A stretch of DNA of 51,985 bases from Burkholderiales bacterium (lineage in GTDB: Bacteria > Pseudomonadota > Gammaproteobacteria > Burkholderiales > Burkholderiaceae_E), in the NCBI GenBank assembly GCA_017307915.1, contig JAFKGG010000372.1, positions 1 to 51,985 on the forward strand, written 5' to 3'. Each line of letters starts with the position of its first letter. Position 1 is the stretch's first letter. Shown here piece by piece: positions 28,606-38,600 of the stretch. Under the pieces are notes generated by a model. It saw only the letters and a program-made list of their open reading frames with translations. It did not search any database and was not told the DNA's origin. Position numbers and translations under genes: made by a program.

Positions 28606-29607
28606 ATGAACTTCACTTTCCGGCAACTGCGCGTTTTCGCCGAGGTCGCCCGGCAAGGCAGCATGATCCGTGCCGCCGAAACGCTGCATCTGACGCCGCC
28701 CGCGGTGTCGATGCAGATCAAGGAGATCGAGAGCCAAGTCGGCCTGCCGCTATTCGACCGGCACGGCCGTCAGGTATCGCTGTCGACCGCCGGCGAATAC
28801 TTTCTCGTGCATGCGCGGCGCCTGCTGGCCGACCTGAAGGAAACCGAGACGGCGATGGCGCGCCTGAAGCGCCTGGAACACGGGCTGTTGACGATCGGTA
28901 TCGTCAGCACAGCGAGTTTCTTCGTGCCGCAATTGCTGGCGCGCTTTCGCGACGAGCACCCTGGCGTCGAGGTGCGATTGCGCGTGGCGGCCAACCGCGA
29001 GCAACTGGTGTCGCTGATGGGTTCGGGCGAAGTCGATCTGTCGGTGATGGGCCGCCCGCCGAAGGAGATCGCCGCTCGCGCCGAGGCCTTCGCCGCGCAC
29101 CCGCTGGTATTCGTGTCTGCGCCGGCGCACCCGCTGCTGAGGCTCGGGCACGTACCACTACAGGCGCTGCTCGCTTATCCGTTCATCGCGCGCGAACACG
29201 GCTCGGGCACGCGCGCCGCGATGGCTGCGCTGTTCGCCGAGCATCGTCTCGAACCGCGGGTCACGATGGAGATGACCAGCAACGAAGCGATCAAGCAGGC
29301 AGCGATCGCCGGCATGGGGCTCGCGTTCCTGTCGCTGCACACGATCGGCCTGGAGTTGCGTTGCGGCCTGCTGCGCCTGCTCGACGTCGAAGGCGCGCCG
29401 GTGCAACGCACCTGGAACATCGTGCGCCTGCAATCGAAGTTGCTGTCGCCGGCGGCCGAAGCGTTTCGCTACTTCATCATCGAGCACGGCCAGCCGTATC
29501 TGCAGGCGTATGATGCGGCGCTGCTGCAAGCGCCAGCAAGCCGCCGCTCCGTTCGACCCGACGCGCCACGGCCGCGCGCATCACCTCGTCGCCGGCGACC
29601 AGCGTGA
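28606..29607 (+). CDS. cbbR: CbbR, LysR-type regulator of the Calvin cycle operon
   Basis: A 333-residue LysR protein. The N-terminal helix-turn-helix (FRQLRVFAEVARQGSMIRAAE, split here at the usual place, with TPPAVSMQIKEIE) is characteristic, and the effector domain follows. CbbR activates cbb operons in response to metabolites such as phosphoenolpyruvate or NADPH. Its divergent position beside cbbL is the normal arrangement. The last 43 residues overlap the antisense end of recD; the tail beyond FRYFIIEHGQPYL is arginine/proline-rich (PRPRASPRRRRPA) and looks like recD shadow, so function of this tail is doubtful. Confidence 0.95.
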   Translation: MNFTFRQLRVFAEVARQGSMIRAAETLHLTPPAVSMQIKEIESQVGLPLFDRHGRQVSLSTAGEYFLVHARRLLADLKETETAMARLKRLEHGLLTIGIVSTASFFVPQLLARFRDEHPGVEVRLRVAANREQLVSLMGSGEVDLSVMGRPPKEIAARAEAFAAHPLVFVSAPAHPLLRLGHVPLQALLAYPFIAREHGSGTRAAMAALFAEHRLEPRVTMEMTSNEAIKQAAIAGMGLAFLSLHTIGLELRCGLLRLLDVEGAPVQRTWNIVRLQSKLLSPAAEAFRYFIIEHGQPYLQAYDAALLQAPASRRSVRPDAPRPRASPRRRRPA

Positions 29608-31702
29608 ACCAGTGCCGCGCGCGCGTGATGCCGGTGTAGACCAGCTCGCGCGTCAGGCCCGGGCCGGGCCGCTCGGGCAGCAGAAGCGCGGCGTGCGTGA
29701 ACTCCGAGCCCTGCGACTTGTGCACGGTCATCGCGAACACCGTCTCCACCTCGCGCAAGCGGCTGGGCAGCACCCAGCGGATACCGCCGCTGCCATCGCC
29801 AGCGGGAAACGCCACGCGCAGCATCCGCCGTGCAGGGCGATCGCCGGCGGCACGCTGCGACAGTAGCGGCGGCGGCGCGGGCGGCGGTGGCGGAGGCTGG
29901 AACTGCAGCTGCAATTGCAACTGCAATGACGACTGCGGTTGCGGTTGCGGTTGCGGTTGCGGTTGCGGTTGCGGCAGCATCAGCGTCACGCCGACGTCGC
30001 CGTTCATCAAGCCCAGGTTGTAGTCGTTGCGCGTGACCAGTACCGGCCTTCCCGCATACCATCCCCTCTGTTCGGCATCGAGCAAACCCGCCTCGCGCAG
30101 CAGCGCCACGATGCGCTGGTTCAGCTCGGCCACTCCCTGCGGACCGCTACGCACCGCGCACAGCAACTGGAACTGGGCATAAGCCTGCAACACCGCGCGC
30201 GCCCAATCATCGAACTCGGCCTGTGTCGCGTCATCCGCGGGCTGCCCGTCGCGCATCACGTCCAAGTAGTGGCGATAGCCGAGCGGCGCAGGCAGCGCAA
30301 CGCCACCCGCTTTGCGGCCCTGCCCCGCGCCGGGGAAATGCTCGGGTGCACCGTCGATCACCAGGTGCCGCAACGCGTCGTTGTCGACGTGCCGCTGCCA
30401 TGACAGATCGGCGCAGGCATCGCCGAACACGCTCCGCACTGCGCCATCATCGCCGGCGTTGACCGCCTCGGCCAGCCGGCCGATACCACTGTCGGCGCTG
30501 AAACGATGGCTGACGCGCAGCTTCACGATCGCCTGGTCCAGCGGCAGGCCATCGGCATCGCACAGCGCCGCCGCCAGACGTTCGCCCGTTACCGCGTTCA
30601 GCCAATCGGCCGTCTCGGGCCGATAGTGGCCGGCGTCGGCACGCTGACATAGATCGCCGAGCACGGCGCCGGCTTCCACTGATGCAAGCTGGTCCTTGTC
30701 ACCGAGCAGGATCAGGCATGCCTGCGCCGGCAGCGCGGCAAACACGGCGGCCATCATCTCCAGGTCGAGCATCGAGGCTTCGTCGAGCACCAGCACGTCG
30801 AGCGCGAGCGGGTTGTGTGCGTCGTGGCGGAAGTGCCGCGTGTCGGGGCGGCTGCCGAGCAGCCGGTGCACGGTCGTGACCTCGGTGGGGATCGCCGCGC
30901 GCAGCGCCTGCGCGTTGGGCAGCCCCTGCAAAGGCAGCTTGGCCACCGCCCCGGCGATCGATTCATTCAGCCGTGCCGCCGCCTTGCCGGTGGGCGCCGC
31001 CAGCCGGATGCGCAGCGGTCGCGCGGCGGATGCCGTCAGCGCCAGATGCTGCAGCACTGCCAGCAGCTTGACCACGGTGGTCGTCTTGCCGGTGCCGGGG
31101 CCGCCGGTGATGATGCCGAAGCGCTGACGCGCCGCCAATGCGCAAGCGATCTTCTGCCAGTCGATCCCATCGCCCGGGCGGCGCGGAAACAATGCATCCA
31201 GCGCGCCGGCCAGCGCTGCCCGCGCCTGCGGCGCCGCGACGGCCGTCGGTGCGGCAACGCGCTGCGCGATCGCTTCGCGCACCGATTGCTCGTATTGCCA
31301 GTAGCGGCGCAGGTACAGGCGCGTGCCGACGCGCACCAGCGGCGTGGTGCCCGGGCCGTCGCCGACCAGCGCAGGCTGGTTCAGCGCAGCCAGCCAGCGC
31401 GGCAGGTCGACGCCGGCCAGCAGCGCAGCCGACTCCCCTTCCGGCGGCAGCGATAGCGCCTTGCCGGCATCGGCCAATGCCGCCTCGAGATCCAGGCAGG
31501 CATGGCCGCGCCCCAGTTGGTGGCTGACCAGCGCCGCCGCCAGGATCAGCAGGCGATCGGCGTCGGGTGCCTGCTGCGCCAGGAACGCGGCGAAGCTGCG
31601 ATCGAGCTCGCGCAACCAAGCGCGATCGACCCAATCCTGCAATTCGGCCAGCAATGCGACGTGTTGCGCCGGCGGCGGCCCGAGGAAAACGCGCGCGTTC
31701 AC
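29477..31702 (-). CDS. recD: RecD, exodeoxyribonuclease V alpha subunit, with a low-complexity insertion
   Basis: A 741-residue 5'-3' helicase of RecBCD. Walker A is GGPGTGKTTT, Walker B VLDEASML, and the closing motifs TVHKSQGSEF and YTGITRARHW precede the end. Compared with the E. coli protein, an extra stretch of about 45-50 residues (about 575-625) rich in PQ, LQ and P repeats is inserted between DVGVTLML and the RMLRVAF strand. It is coded by a hexanucleotide tandem repeat. The GTG start overlaps the recB stop (GTGA). A reading frame continuing upstream over recB is an overlap artefact. The 3' end overlaps the convergent cbbR by 131 bases. Confidence 0.95.
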   Translation of the reverse strand: MNARVFLGPPPAQHVALLAELQDWVDRAWLRELDRSFAAFLAQQAPDADRLLILAAALVSHQLGRGHACLDLEAALADAGKALSLPPEGESAALLAGVDLPRWLAALNQPALVGDGPGTTPLVRVGTRLYLRRYWQYEQSVREAIAQRVAAPTAVAAPQARAALAGALDALFPRRPGDGIDWQKIACALAARQRFGIITGGPGTGKTTTVVKLLAVLQHLALTASAARPLRIRLAAPTGKAAARLNESIAGAVAKLPLQGLPNAQALRAAIPTEVTTVHRLLGSRPDTRHFRHDAHNPLALDVLVLDEASMLDLEMMAAVFAALPAQACLILLGDKDQLASVEAGAVLGDLCQRADAGHYRPETADWLNAVTGERLAAALCDADGLPLDQAIVKLRVSHRFSADSGIGRLAEAVNAGDDGAVRSVFGDACADLSWQRHVDNDALRHLVIDGAPEHFPGAGQGRKAGGVALPAPLGYRHYLDVMRDGQPADDATQAEFDDWARAVLQAYAQFQLLCAVRSGPQGVAELNQRIVALLREAGLLDAEQRGWYAGRPVLVTRNDYNLGLMNGDVGVTLMLPQPQPQPQPQPQPQSSLQLQLQLQFQPPPPPPAPPPLLSQRAAGDRPARRMLRVAFPAGDGSGGIRWVLPSRLREVETVFAMTVHKSQGSEFTHAALLLPERPGPGLTRELVYTGITRARHWFTLVAGDEVMRAAVARRVERSGGLLALAAAPHHTPADTAGRAR
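29934..29974 (+). repeat. Hexanucleotide microsatellite TGCGGT x6.8 in recD
   Basis: Six complete and one partial TGCGGT units. Next to it, at 29904-29927, lies a degenerate TGCAAC/T stretch, and before that a GGCGGC-rich run at 29870-29895. On the coding strand they read as PQ, LQ and proline runs. The unit is a multiple of three, so gain or loss of copies would change RecD length without a frameshift. Confidence 0.95.
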
Positions 31703-34700
31703 CTTGCCACCTCGCTGCGCCGGCGCGACGGCGTATCGCCTTGCCCCTGGAACAGGACATCGAGCGCCTCGATCAACGCGCGCGGCGGCCGCTCGCCGTG
31801 CAGGCCCTGCCCCGACGCCGCATGGCCGCGCAGGAACATGCACAGCGCACCGCCGACGTGGCGATCGTAGTCGTAGCCGGGCAGCCGGCGACGCAGCAGC
31901 CGATGCAGCGCGAAGACGTACAACACATACTGCAGTTCGTAGCGATGCCGCAGCACGGCCTCGCGCAGCGCGGCCGGCGTGTAGTCGGCGTCGCCTGGGC
32001 CGAGCCAGTTCGACTTGTAGTCGACGACGAAATAACGGCCCTCGTGCTCGAAGACGAGATCGACGAAGCCCTTGAGCATGCCGTTCAATTGACGCGGCGA
32101 CAAGGGCGTGCGCGGCGCGCCGTCCAGCGTGTACCGGCAGACCAGTGCATCGAGCGCGACGGCGTCGACGCGCTGCGCGCCGAACCAGAATTCCATCTCG
32201 ACCTGTACGCGGCCCAGCGCTGCCGGCGCCACCGGCGCGCTGCCCGGCAACAATGCGCGCAGATCCAGCGGCGTGGCCAACCAGGCATCGAGCCAGCGGC
32301 GCAAGGGTAGGATCCAATGGCTCCAGCCAGCGAGATTGCAGCGCCGCGCGATCAGGTCGGCCAGGTCGGCCTGCATCGCAGGCTCGACCAGCACGCGCGC
32401 GAAACCTTGACGGCCGGCCCATTCGAGCAGGCCATGCAGGAAGCTGCCCGGGCCGGCGCCACGGGGAAACGCATGCAAGGTGCCGGCGGCAGCGGGCACA
32501 GCCGCTGCCCCGGCCGCGGCCGCTGTCGTGGCCATGGCCGCAGCCGTGGCCGGCGGCTCGACAGTCGCGTCGGCAACGCTGTCGGCATAGATGTCGGCCG
32601 CAGCGCTATCGGGACTGGCCGGCAGCGCCGCCCGCGTCTCGTCTTCGCTGTTCCACGCCATCGCATCGCCAGCGCCTGCGACGATGCGCAAAGCCGAATA
32701 GCTGGCGATCCACCATGGCTCGCCAGGCACCGGCAGCGGCGGCGCGGGTGCTTCGGTCAGCGCCTGCACCGCTGCGTCGTACCGCTCGTCGCTGGTTTCG
32801 GGCGCCGGGCAGGCAAGGATCGCTGGGCAGCCTTCGGCAAGCTGCTTGAGCGCCTGCACCAGCGCAGCGGGGACCAGCGGCACGCCGCCGCCCAGCAGGT
32901 AGCCGAGCGCGCTGCGCTCGACCTCGGCCAGCGGCGCCACGCCCAGCCAGGTGGCGTGACGTGCGCGCGTGAGCGCGACGTAGAGCTTGCGCAGGTCTTC
33001 ACCCAGGCGTTCGCGGTCGGCCAGCGCCAGTTCAGGGCCGCCTGCCTGCAACGCGACCTTCAAGCGGCCCTGATCGTCATGCCACTTCACCGGCAGATCG
33101 TCGGCCTTGACCGCGCGAAACGCGCAGGCGAACGGCACGAATACCAGCGGGTACTCCAAACCCTTGGATTTGTGTACCGTCACCACCTTGACCAGGTCGG
33201 CATCGCTTTCCAAGCGCAGCTTGCGCGCATCGCTGTCGCCGCCCTCGTCTGCGCACTGCTCGGCCAGCCAGCGGATCAGGGCGTGCTCGCCATCGAGCTG
33301 CACGCTGGCCTGCTGCAGCAGCTCGGCCAGGTGCAACAGGTCGGTCAGCGTGCGTTCGTCGCCATCGGCCAGCAGGCGCTGCGGCACGTCAAAGTCGTGC
33401 AGCAGATGACGCAGCATCGGCAGCACGCCCTGCCGGCGCCAGATCTGCTGGTAGCGGCGAAACCGGATCACGCACGCTTCCCATTGCAGTTCGTCATGGT
33501 TGAGCCGATCCAGCTCGGCCCAATCCAAGGCCAGCATCGCGCTGCCCAGGGCGGCACGCAGCGGCCGGTCGTCATCGGGATCGGCGCAGGCCGCCAGCCA
33601 GCGCAGCAATTCGCCGGCAGCCGCGCTCTGGAACACCGAATCCTTGTCCGACAGATAGATGCTGCGCACGCCATGCCGGTTCAATGCCTGCCGCACGTCA
33701 CGCGCTTCCTGGGCCGTGTTGACCAGGATCGCGATGTCTCTCGGCTGCACCGCGCGCAGTGCGCTGTCATCACCACCGTCATCGCCCCCATCGCCGGCAA
33801 AGCCGGCACGGCCGGCGCGGCCCAGATTCAGCAGCCGGACGATCTCGGCAGCGCAGGCGCTCGCAGCCGCTTCGCGGGCCTGCCCGGCACTCATCGTTGC
33901 CGGCTTTGCGCGCTGCCGGGCCGGCGCAGCGCGCCCGACCGGTGCGGGAGCCGCGGCACCCTCGGCGGCTGCGTCATTCCAGTGCCAGCAGGTCAGCGCG
34001 GCAGCTTGCTCGCCGTCGATGCACCAGTGCTCGCGGCGTCCCTGGGCCTGCACCGGCAGGAACGGCAAGGGATTGTCGGTGCCGCTGCGGAACAGGAAGG
34101 CACCCGCCCCCTGCTCGCGCCGCTCGGCCTGCATGAACAGATGATTGACTGCGTCAACCATCGGCCGGGTCGAGCGAAAGTTGGTACCCAGCGTGGCATG
34201 GCGCCCCTGCGTGTCGCGGCGCGCCGCCAGATAGGTATGGATGTCGGCGCCGCGAAACGCATAGATCGCCTGCTTCGGGTCACCGATCAGGATCAACGCG
34301 GTATCGGGCGCATCGGCCGCCACGCCGTAGATGACATCGAAGATCCGGTATTGCAGCGGATCGGTATCCTGGAACTCGTCGATCAGCGCCACCGGAAACT
34401 GTCGCCGGATCAATTCGGCCAGCCGCGCGCCGTTCGGCCCGCGCAGCGCGGCATCGAGTTGCGTCAGCAGCTCGTCGAAACCCATCTGCGCGCGGCGCGC
34501 CTGCTCGGCGGCCTGGCGCGCGGCGATCCAGCGGGTGGCATGACACAGCAGCTCGGCGCGGCCGTCGGGCAACTGCGCCAGACGCTCGCGCAAGCTCAGC
34601 ATGTCGTCCAATGCAGGGTGCGTCAGCGGCTCGGCACCGGCCTTGCAGGCTTCAATCAGACCCGCCGGCGTCAATCTCGTCCAGCCCTTGCTGTTGGCCG

Positions 34701-35601
34701 GCAGCGGCTCGACTCCATCGCCCTCGGCCCAGCTACGAATCGCCTGCAACCACGGGAGGTAATAGCGCGGCTGCATCATGCGGCCGTTGAAACGCCCAGC
34801 GGCAGCACACTCATCGAGCACGCGCAGCAGCTCGGCCGCCCAGCCCGTCTCGCCGGCCCACGGCTGCTTCATCACCGCCAATGCGCGATCGGCTTCTTCG
34901 TTCGCCTGCCGCAGCGCCGCCTCGGGCGCCAAGCCTTCGGCCAGGCTCTCTTGCGCAGCCAGCAGCCCACCCACCGCCTTGTTCAGCGCATCGGGTGACT
35001 TCCACCAGCCCTGCACGCGCTGCGCGTCGTCGGGCGACAAGCCGACGAAGAAGCTGCGCCAGTAGTCGCGCACCACCTCGGCGCGCAGCTCGCGCTGGTC
35101 GGTTTCCAGCGTCTGCGTGAACAAGCTGCCGCTGTCGAACGCATGTTCGCGCAGCATCCGGTTGCACCAGCCATGGATGGTCGAGACCGCCGATTCGTCC
35201 ATCCACTCGGCCGCCAAGCGCAAAGCGCGCGCGCAAGCCGGCCACTGCTGGGGCGAGTAATCGGCACGCAGATCATGCAGCAGGTCTTCGCCGCGCGACC
35301 TGGCCGGCACCGTATCGGGATCAGCAAGAAAGGCCTCGGCCGCTTCGGCCAGCCGTGCGCGGATGCGGTCGCGCAGCTCTTTCGTCGCCGCATCGGTGAA
35401 CGTGACGACCAGGATCTCGGGGGGCGTCAGCGCACGGCCGAACGCAGCCCCGCCGCCATGACCCAGCACCAGCCGCAGGTACAGCGCGGCGATCGTGAAG
35501 GTCTTGCCAGTGCCGGCACTGGCCTCGATCAGACGGCTGCCCCGTAAGATGAACGACAGCGGATCGAGACGCGGTACGACGGTATCGGCACGATCGCTCA
35601 T
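31699..35601 (-). CDS. recB: RecB, exodeoxyribonuclease V beta subunit
   Basis: A 1300-residue helicase-nuclease, longer than the 1180 residues of E. coli. Walker A EASAGTGKTFT lies near residue 25-35, then ALIDEFQDTDPLQY and VVTVHKSKGLEYPLVF (motif V), and the C-terminal nuclease domain retains FVDLVF and VDYKSNW (about 1175-1200), so degradation should be active. An alanine-rich linker (AAAAGAAAVPAAAG) joins the two domains and probably accounts for part of the extra length. AGGAGG precedes the ATG, which overlaps the recC stop (ATGA). Confidence 0.97.
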   Translation of the reverse strand: MSDRADTVVPRLDPLSFILRGSRLIEASAGTGKTFTIAALYLRLVLGHGGGAAFGRALTPPEILVVTFTDAATKELRDRIRARLAEAAEAFLADPDTVPARSRGEDLLHDLRADYSPQQWPACARALRLAAEWMDESAVSTIHGWCNRMLREHAFDSGSLFTQTLETDQRELRAEVVRDYWRSFFVGLSPDDAQRVQGWWKSPDALNKAVGGLLAAQESLAEGLAPEAALRQANEEADRALAVMKQPWAGETGWAAELLRVLDECAAAGRFNGRMMQPRYYLPWLQAIRSWAEGDGVEPLPANSKGWTRLTPAGLIEACKAGAEPLTHPALDDMLSLRERLAQLPDGRAELLCHATRWIAARQAAEQARRAQMGFDELLTQLDAALRGPNGARLAELIRRQFPVALIDEFQDTDPLQYRIFDVIYGVAADAPDTALILIGDPKQAIYAFRGADIHTYLAARRDTQGRHATLGTNFRSTRPMVDAVNHLFMQAERREQGAGAFLFRSGTDNPLPFLPVQAQGRREHWCIDGEQAAALTCWHWNDAAAEGAAAPAPVGRAAPARQRAKPATMSAGQAREAAASACAAEIVRLLNLGRAGRAGFAGDGGDDGGDDSALRAVQPRDIAILVNTAQEARDVRQALNRHGVRSIYLSDKDSVFQSAAAGELLRWLAACADPDDDRPLRAALGSAMLALDWAELDRLNHDELQWEACVIRFRRYQQIWRRQGVLPMLRHLLHDFDVPQRLLADGDERTLTDLLHLAELLQQASVQLDGEHALIRWLAEQCADEGGDSDARKLRLESDADLVKVVTVHKSKGLEYPLVFVPFACAFRAVKADDLPVKWHDDQGRLKVALQAGGPELALADRERLGEDLRKLYVALTRARHATWLGVAPLAEVERSALGYLLGGGVPLVPAALVQALKQLAEGCPAILACPAPETSDERYDAAVQALTEAPAPPLPVPGEPWWIASYSALRIVAGAGDAMAWNSEDETRAALPASPDSAAADIYADSVADATVEPPATAAAMATTAAAAGAAAVPAAAGTLHAFPRGAGPGSFLHGLLEWAGRQGFARVLVEPAMQADLADLIARRCNLAGWSHWILPLRRWLDAWLATPLDLRALLPGSAPVAPAALGRVQVEMEFWFGAQRVDAVALDALVCRYTLDGAPRTPLSPRQLNGMLKGFVDLVFEHEGRYFVVDYKSNWLGPGDADYTPAALREAVLRHRYELQYVLYVFALHRLLRRRLPGYDYDRHVGGALCMFLRGHAASGQGLHGERPPRALIEALDVLFQGQGDTPSRRRSEVAR

Positions 35602-38600
35602 GCGCCGCCTCCTGCGCCGTCGCCCTCGTCTTCCGCTTCCTTCGGCGGCTTGCCGACCGCATCCTTCAGCGGTTTCAGCAGCGCGCAGACCCAATGGGCG
35701 AACTCGTCATCGGCACGCAGCGCGGTGAAATCAACAAAGGCCCGCGCCAGGTAAGGGCTGCCGGAACGCTCACTCGGGCGTTTACCCAGCGGATCGTCAT
35801 CCTCGTAGCTGGTGCGCGCCGCTTCCCACACAAGCTCGTCGGCCTCGGTCGGCGGTGCATCGCCGAGCCTGCCCAGCCACGCGAAGCCGCTGCGCAGGGC
35901 CAGCGGCAGAGGCCGGCGCATGCCCTGCTGCCACGCCTGCAGCAATTGCAGCCAGTAGGCGCGCGCCTCGTCGCGCGCCAGCGCGGCGAAGGTAACGCTG
36001 CCGGCCTTGCTGATCACGCGAGTCGTCATCGCGCTGCCGTGCAGATGCCCGGCCACGTGCGCGATCCAGAACGGCACCAACCTGTCGTAGCGCCACCGGC
36101 TGTTCGTGACCAGGCTACCGCTGTCCAGCACCAGGCGCCGGCGCTGGCCATCGCGATCAGCGCGCAAGTCGCCCAGCCAGTCGAGCAGCCGCAGCGATTC
36201 GGGCAGGCCTGCGGGCAGATGATCGAGCGCCTCGTCGGGCAATGGCTGCGGCCAGTCGCGCAACTCGCTTTCATACCGGCCGAACATCGCCTGCATCGGT
36301 TCGGCCAATTGCTGTTGCTGCAGCTCGCCGAAGGCGCCCAGCGGCAGCTCGCCACGGCCGGCAATGCGCTGCAACTGCATCCGCAGCGCCTGCTCGCGCG
36401 AGCGACCATCGAGCAGCGCGGCTTTCTGGGCCCGGATCAGCTCGTCCTGCAAGCGCCAGTTCTCGAGCGCGTCGATGGTGAAGGGTTCCTGGTCCTGCTC
36501 GACGGCACCTTCGGCATCGAAATACACGCCCAGCCGGTTGCGCAGAAAGCTGCCGGCCGGGTTCTTCAGAAAATCGCTCAACAGGCGCAGCGTGAGCGGA
36601 CCTTCGAAAGTGCCAGGCGGCAGCGTGGCGTTACCACCGGCCGCGGGCCACGGCGCAACGGGCAATGACGCGGCCCGCCACTCGCGCGCGTAACTGAACA
36701 GCCGCTCATCGCCGCCGGCCGTGAAATACGCCGGATGAAACGGCTGCAAGCGGTGCTCGATCGTCAATGCCTGCAACAGCCGTTGGCCGGCCTCGGCCTG
36801 CGTCAATTGCTGATCCCCGGCCAGCCGCCACCCAGCCGCCAGATGGTCGCGCAACTGCGCCACCAGTACCGACGGCGGCCGTTCCGAATGATCGAGGATG
36901 CTGCGACCGATCCAGCTCACGTGCAGATGTTCGCGCGCCGACAGCAGCGCTTCGAGGAACAGATAGCGGTCATCTTCGCGGCGCGAACGGTCGCCCGGAC
37001 GATAGTCACGCCCCATCAGATCGAAATCCATCGGCACGCGGCTGCGCGGATAGTCGCCATCGTTCATGCCCAGCAGCGCGACGACACGGAACGGAATCGC
37101 GCGCATCGGCATCAGCGTCGCAAAGGTGACGGCGCCGGCGAAGAATGGTTGGTTCAAGCCCGGCTGGTCGATGCGGCTCAGCCAGTGCTCGCGCGCCACC
37201 GACAGCGGCAGCGCCTCATGAAAGCCGGCCGCATTGCAGTCGTCGAGCCAATCCTGCAAGGCGCCTTCCAGACGCAGCAGCGTGAAGCCGTCGGCATCGT
37301 CTTGCACTTCGAAGAAATCATGCAGCAGCGCACGCAGTCGCTCGACCCACGCCGCCGGCGCGGCCGGCGCCGCCAGATCACGCCAATGCGATTCGACACG
37401 TGCCAGCAGTTGCACCAGCGGGCCAAGCAAAGCGGCGTCCAGCCCGCCGACTTCATCCAGCGGCTCGATGCCCGACCAGGCTTCGCTGTCGCCCACCGCA
37501 TAGCCGAGCAGCATGCGCTGCAAGCCAAAATCCCAGCTATTCTGCGCCGGCGCATCGGGCAGATCGAGCGTGCGGCGCTGCTCGGCGTGCAAACCCCAGC
37601 GAACGTTGGCCGCCGCGATCCAACGGCGCAGCAGCGGCACCTGCGCCTCGTCGATCACGAAGCGCTTGCGCAAGGCCGGCACTTCCAGCCAGTCGAGCAC
37701 GTCGCTGACCGCGATGCGCGACTGCGGCAAGGCCAGCAGTTTCTCGAGCGCGCCGAGCAGGGGATCATGATGACGCTGCCCGCGATCGGCGATCGAGTAG
37801 GGAATGTGTCGCGCATCATCATGCGCCGGCAGGCCGAACACCGCCTGCACATGCGGCGCATAAGTCGCCACGTCGGGCACCATCACGATCACGTCGCGCG
37901 GGCGCAGACTCGGATCGGCAGCAAACGCGGCCAACAGCCGATCGTGCAAGACCTCTACCTCGCGCTGCGCGCCATGCGTCACATGAAAGCGGATCGAGTG
38001 ATCGCGCCGCGCATCCAGCGCCGGCCAGGTGCCGCGCGTTTCGGCCAACGGCCGCAGATCGCGGATGTCGTCCTGCAACTGCCGCAGCAGCGTGTCGCCG
38101 GCGTTGCGCTCGAAGCAATCGATGCGCTGGCCGATCGCGGCGAAACGCTGCGCATACGATTCGTGCTCGTCGTGTTCGTCGAGCAGCCGGATGAAGTCGC
38201 GCCCCTGCTTGCCCCAGGCGGCCAGCAGCGGCTGCGCGTGCAGATGCAGCGTGTCATCGGCGATCGCGTCGTGGCCGCCATCGCGCCGACGCTGGCGCGA
38301 GCGCGCGGCACGCAACAGATCCTTGTCGGCGACGATGTGCGACCAATCGTGCTGGCAGGGGTTGTGCACGCACATCAGCACCTGCGTCCAGCGGGCCAGC
38401 GCCGCCAGCACTTCGAGCGATTGCTGCGGCAACGACGAAATGCCGAACACGATCAGCCGCCGCGGCAGCCCCGCCGGCCGTTCGCCGCGCCAGGCCGCGG
38501 CCGCCGCCAGGAAACGGCGATGCACCTCGGCACGGCTGCCGGCCGCGCCGGCCGCGCCCACGTCGGCCAGCAGCGCACGCCACAACTGCGGCTGCCAGCG

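Noticed and set aside
29870..29974. CRISPR-like or VNTR array
   Set aside because: The repeat unit is six bases without spacers, and it codes in frame within recD.
31703..32422. Upstream extension of the recD frame over recB
   Set aside because: The coupled GTG at 31702 fits the family start; the extension lies within the recB nuclease domain.
32317..34998. Plus-strand open frame of nearly 900 codons opposite recB
   Set aside because: Composition (R, Q, H, A) is that of an antisense shadow; recB has all helicase and nuclease motifs.
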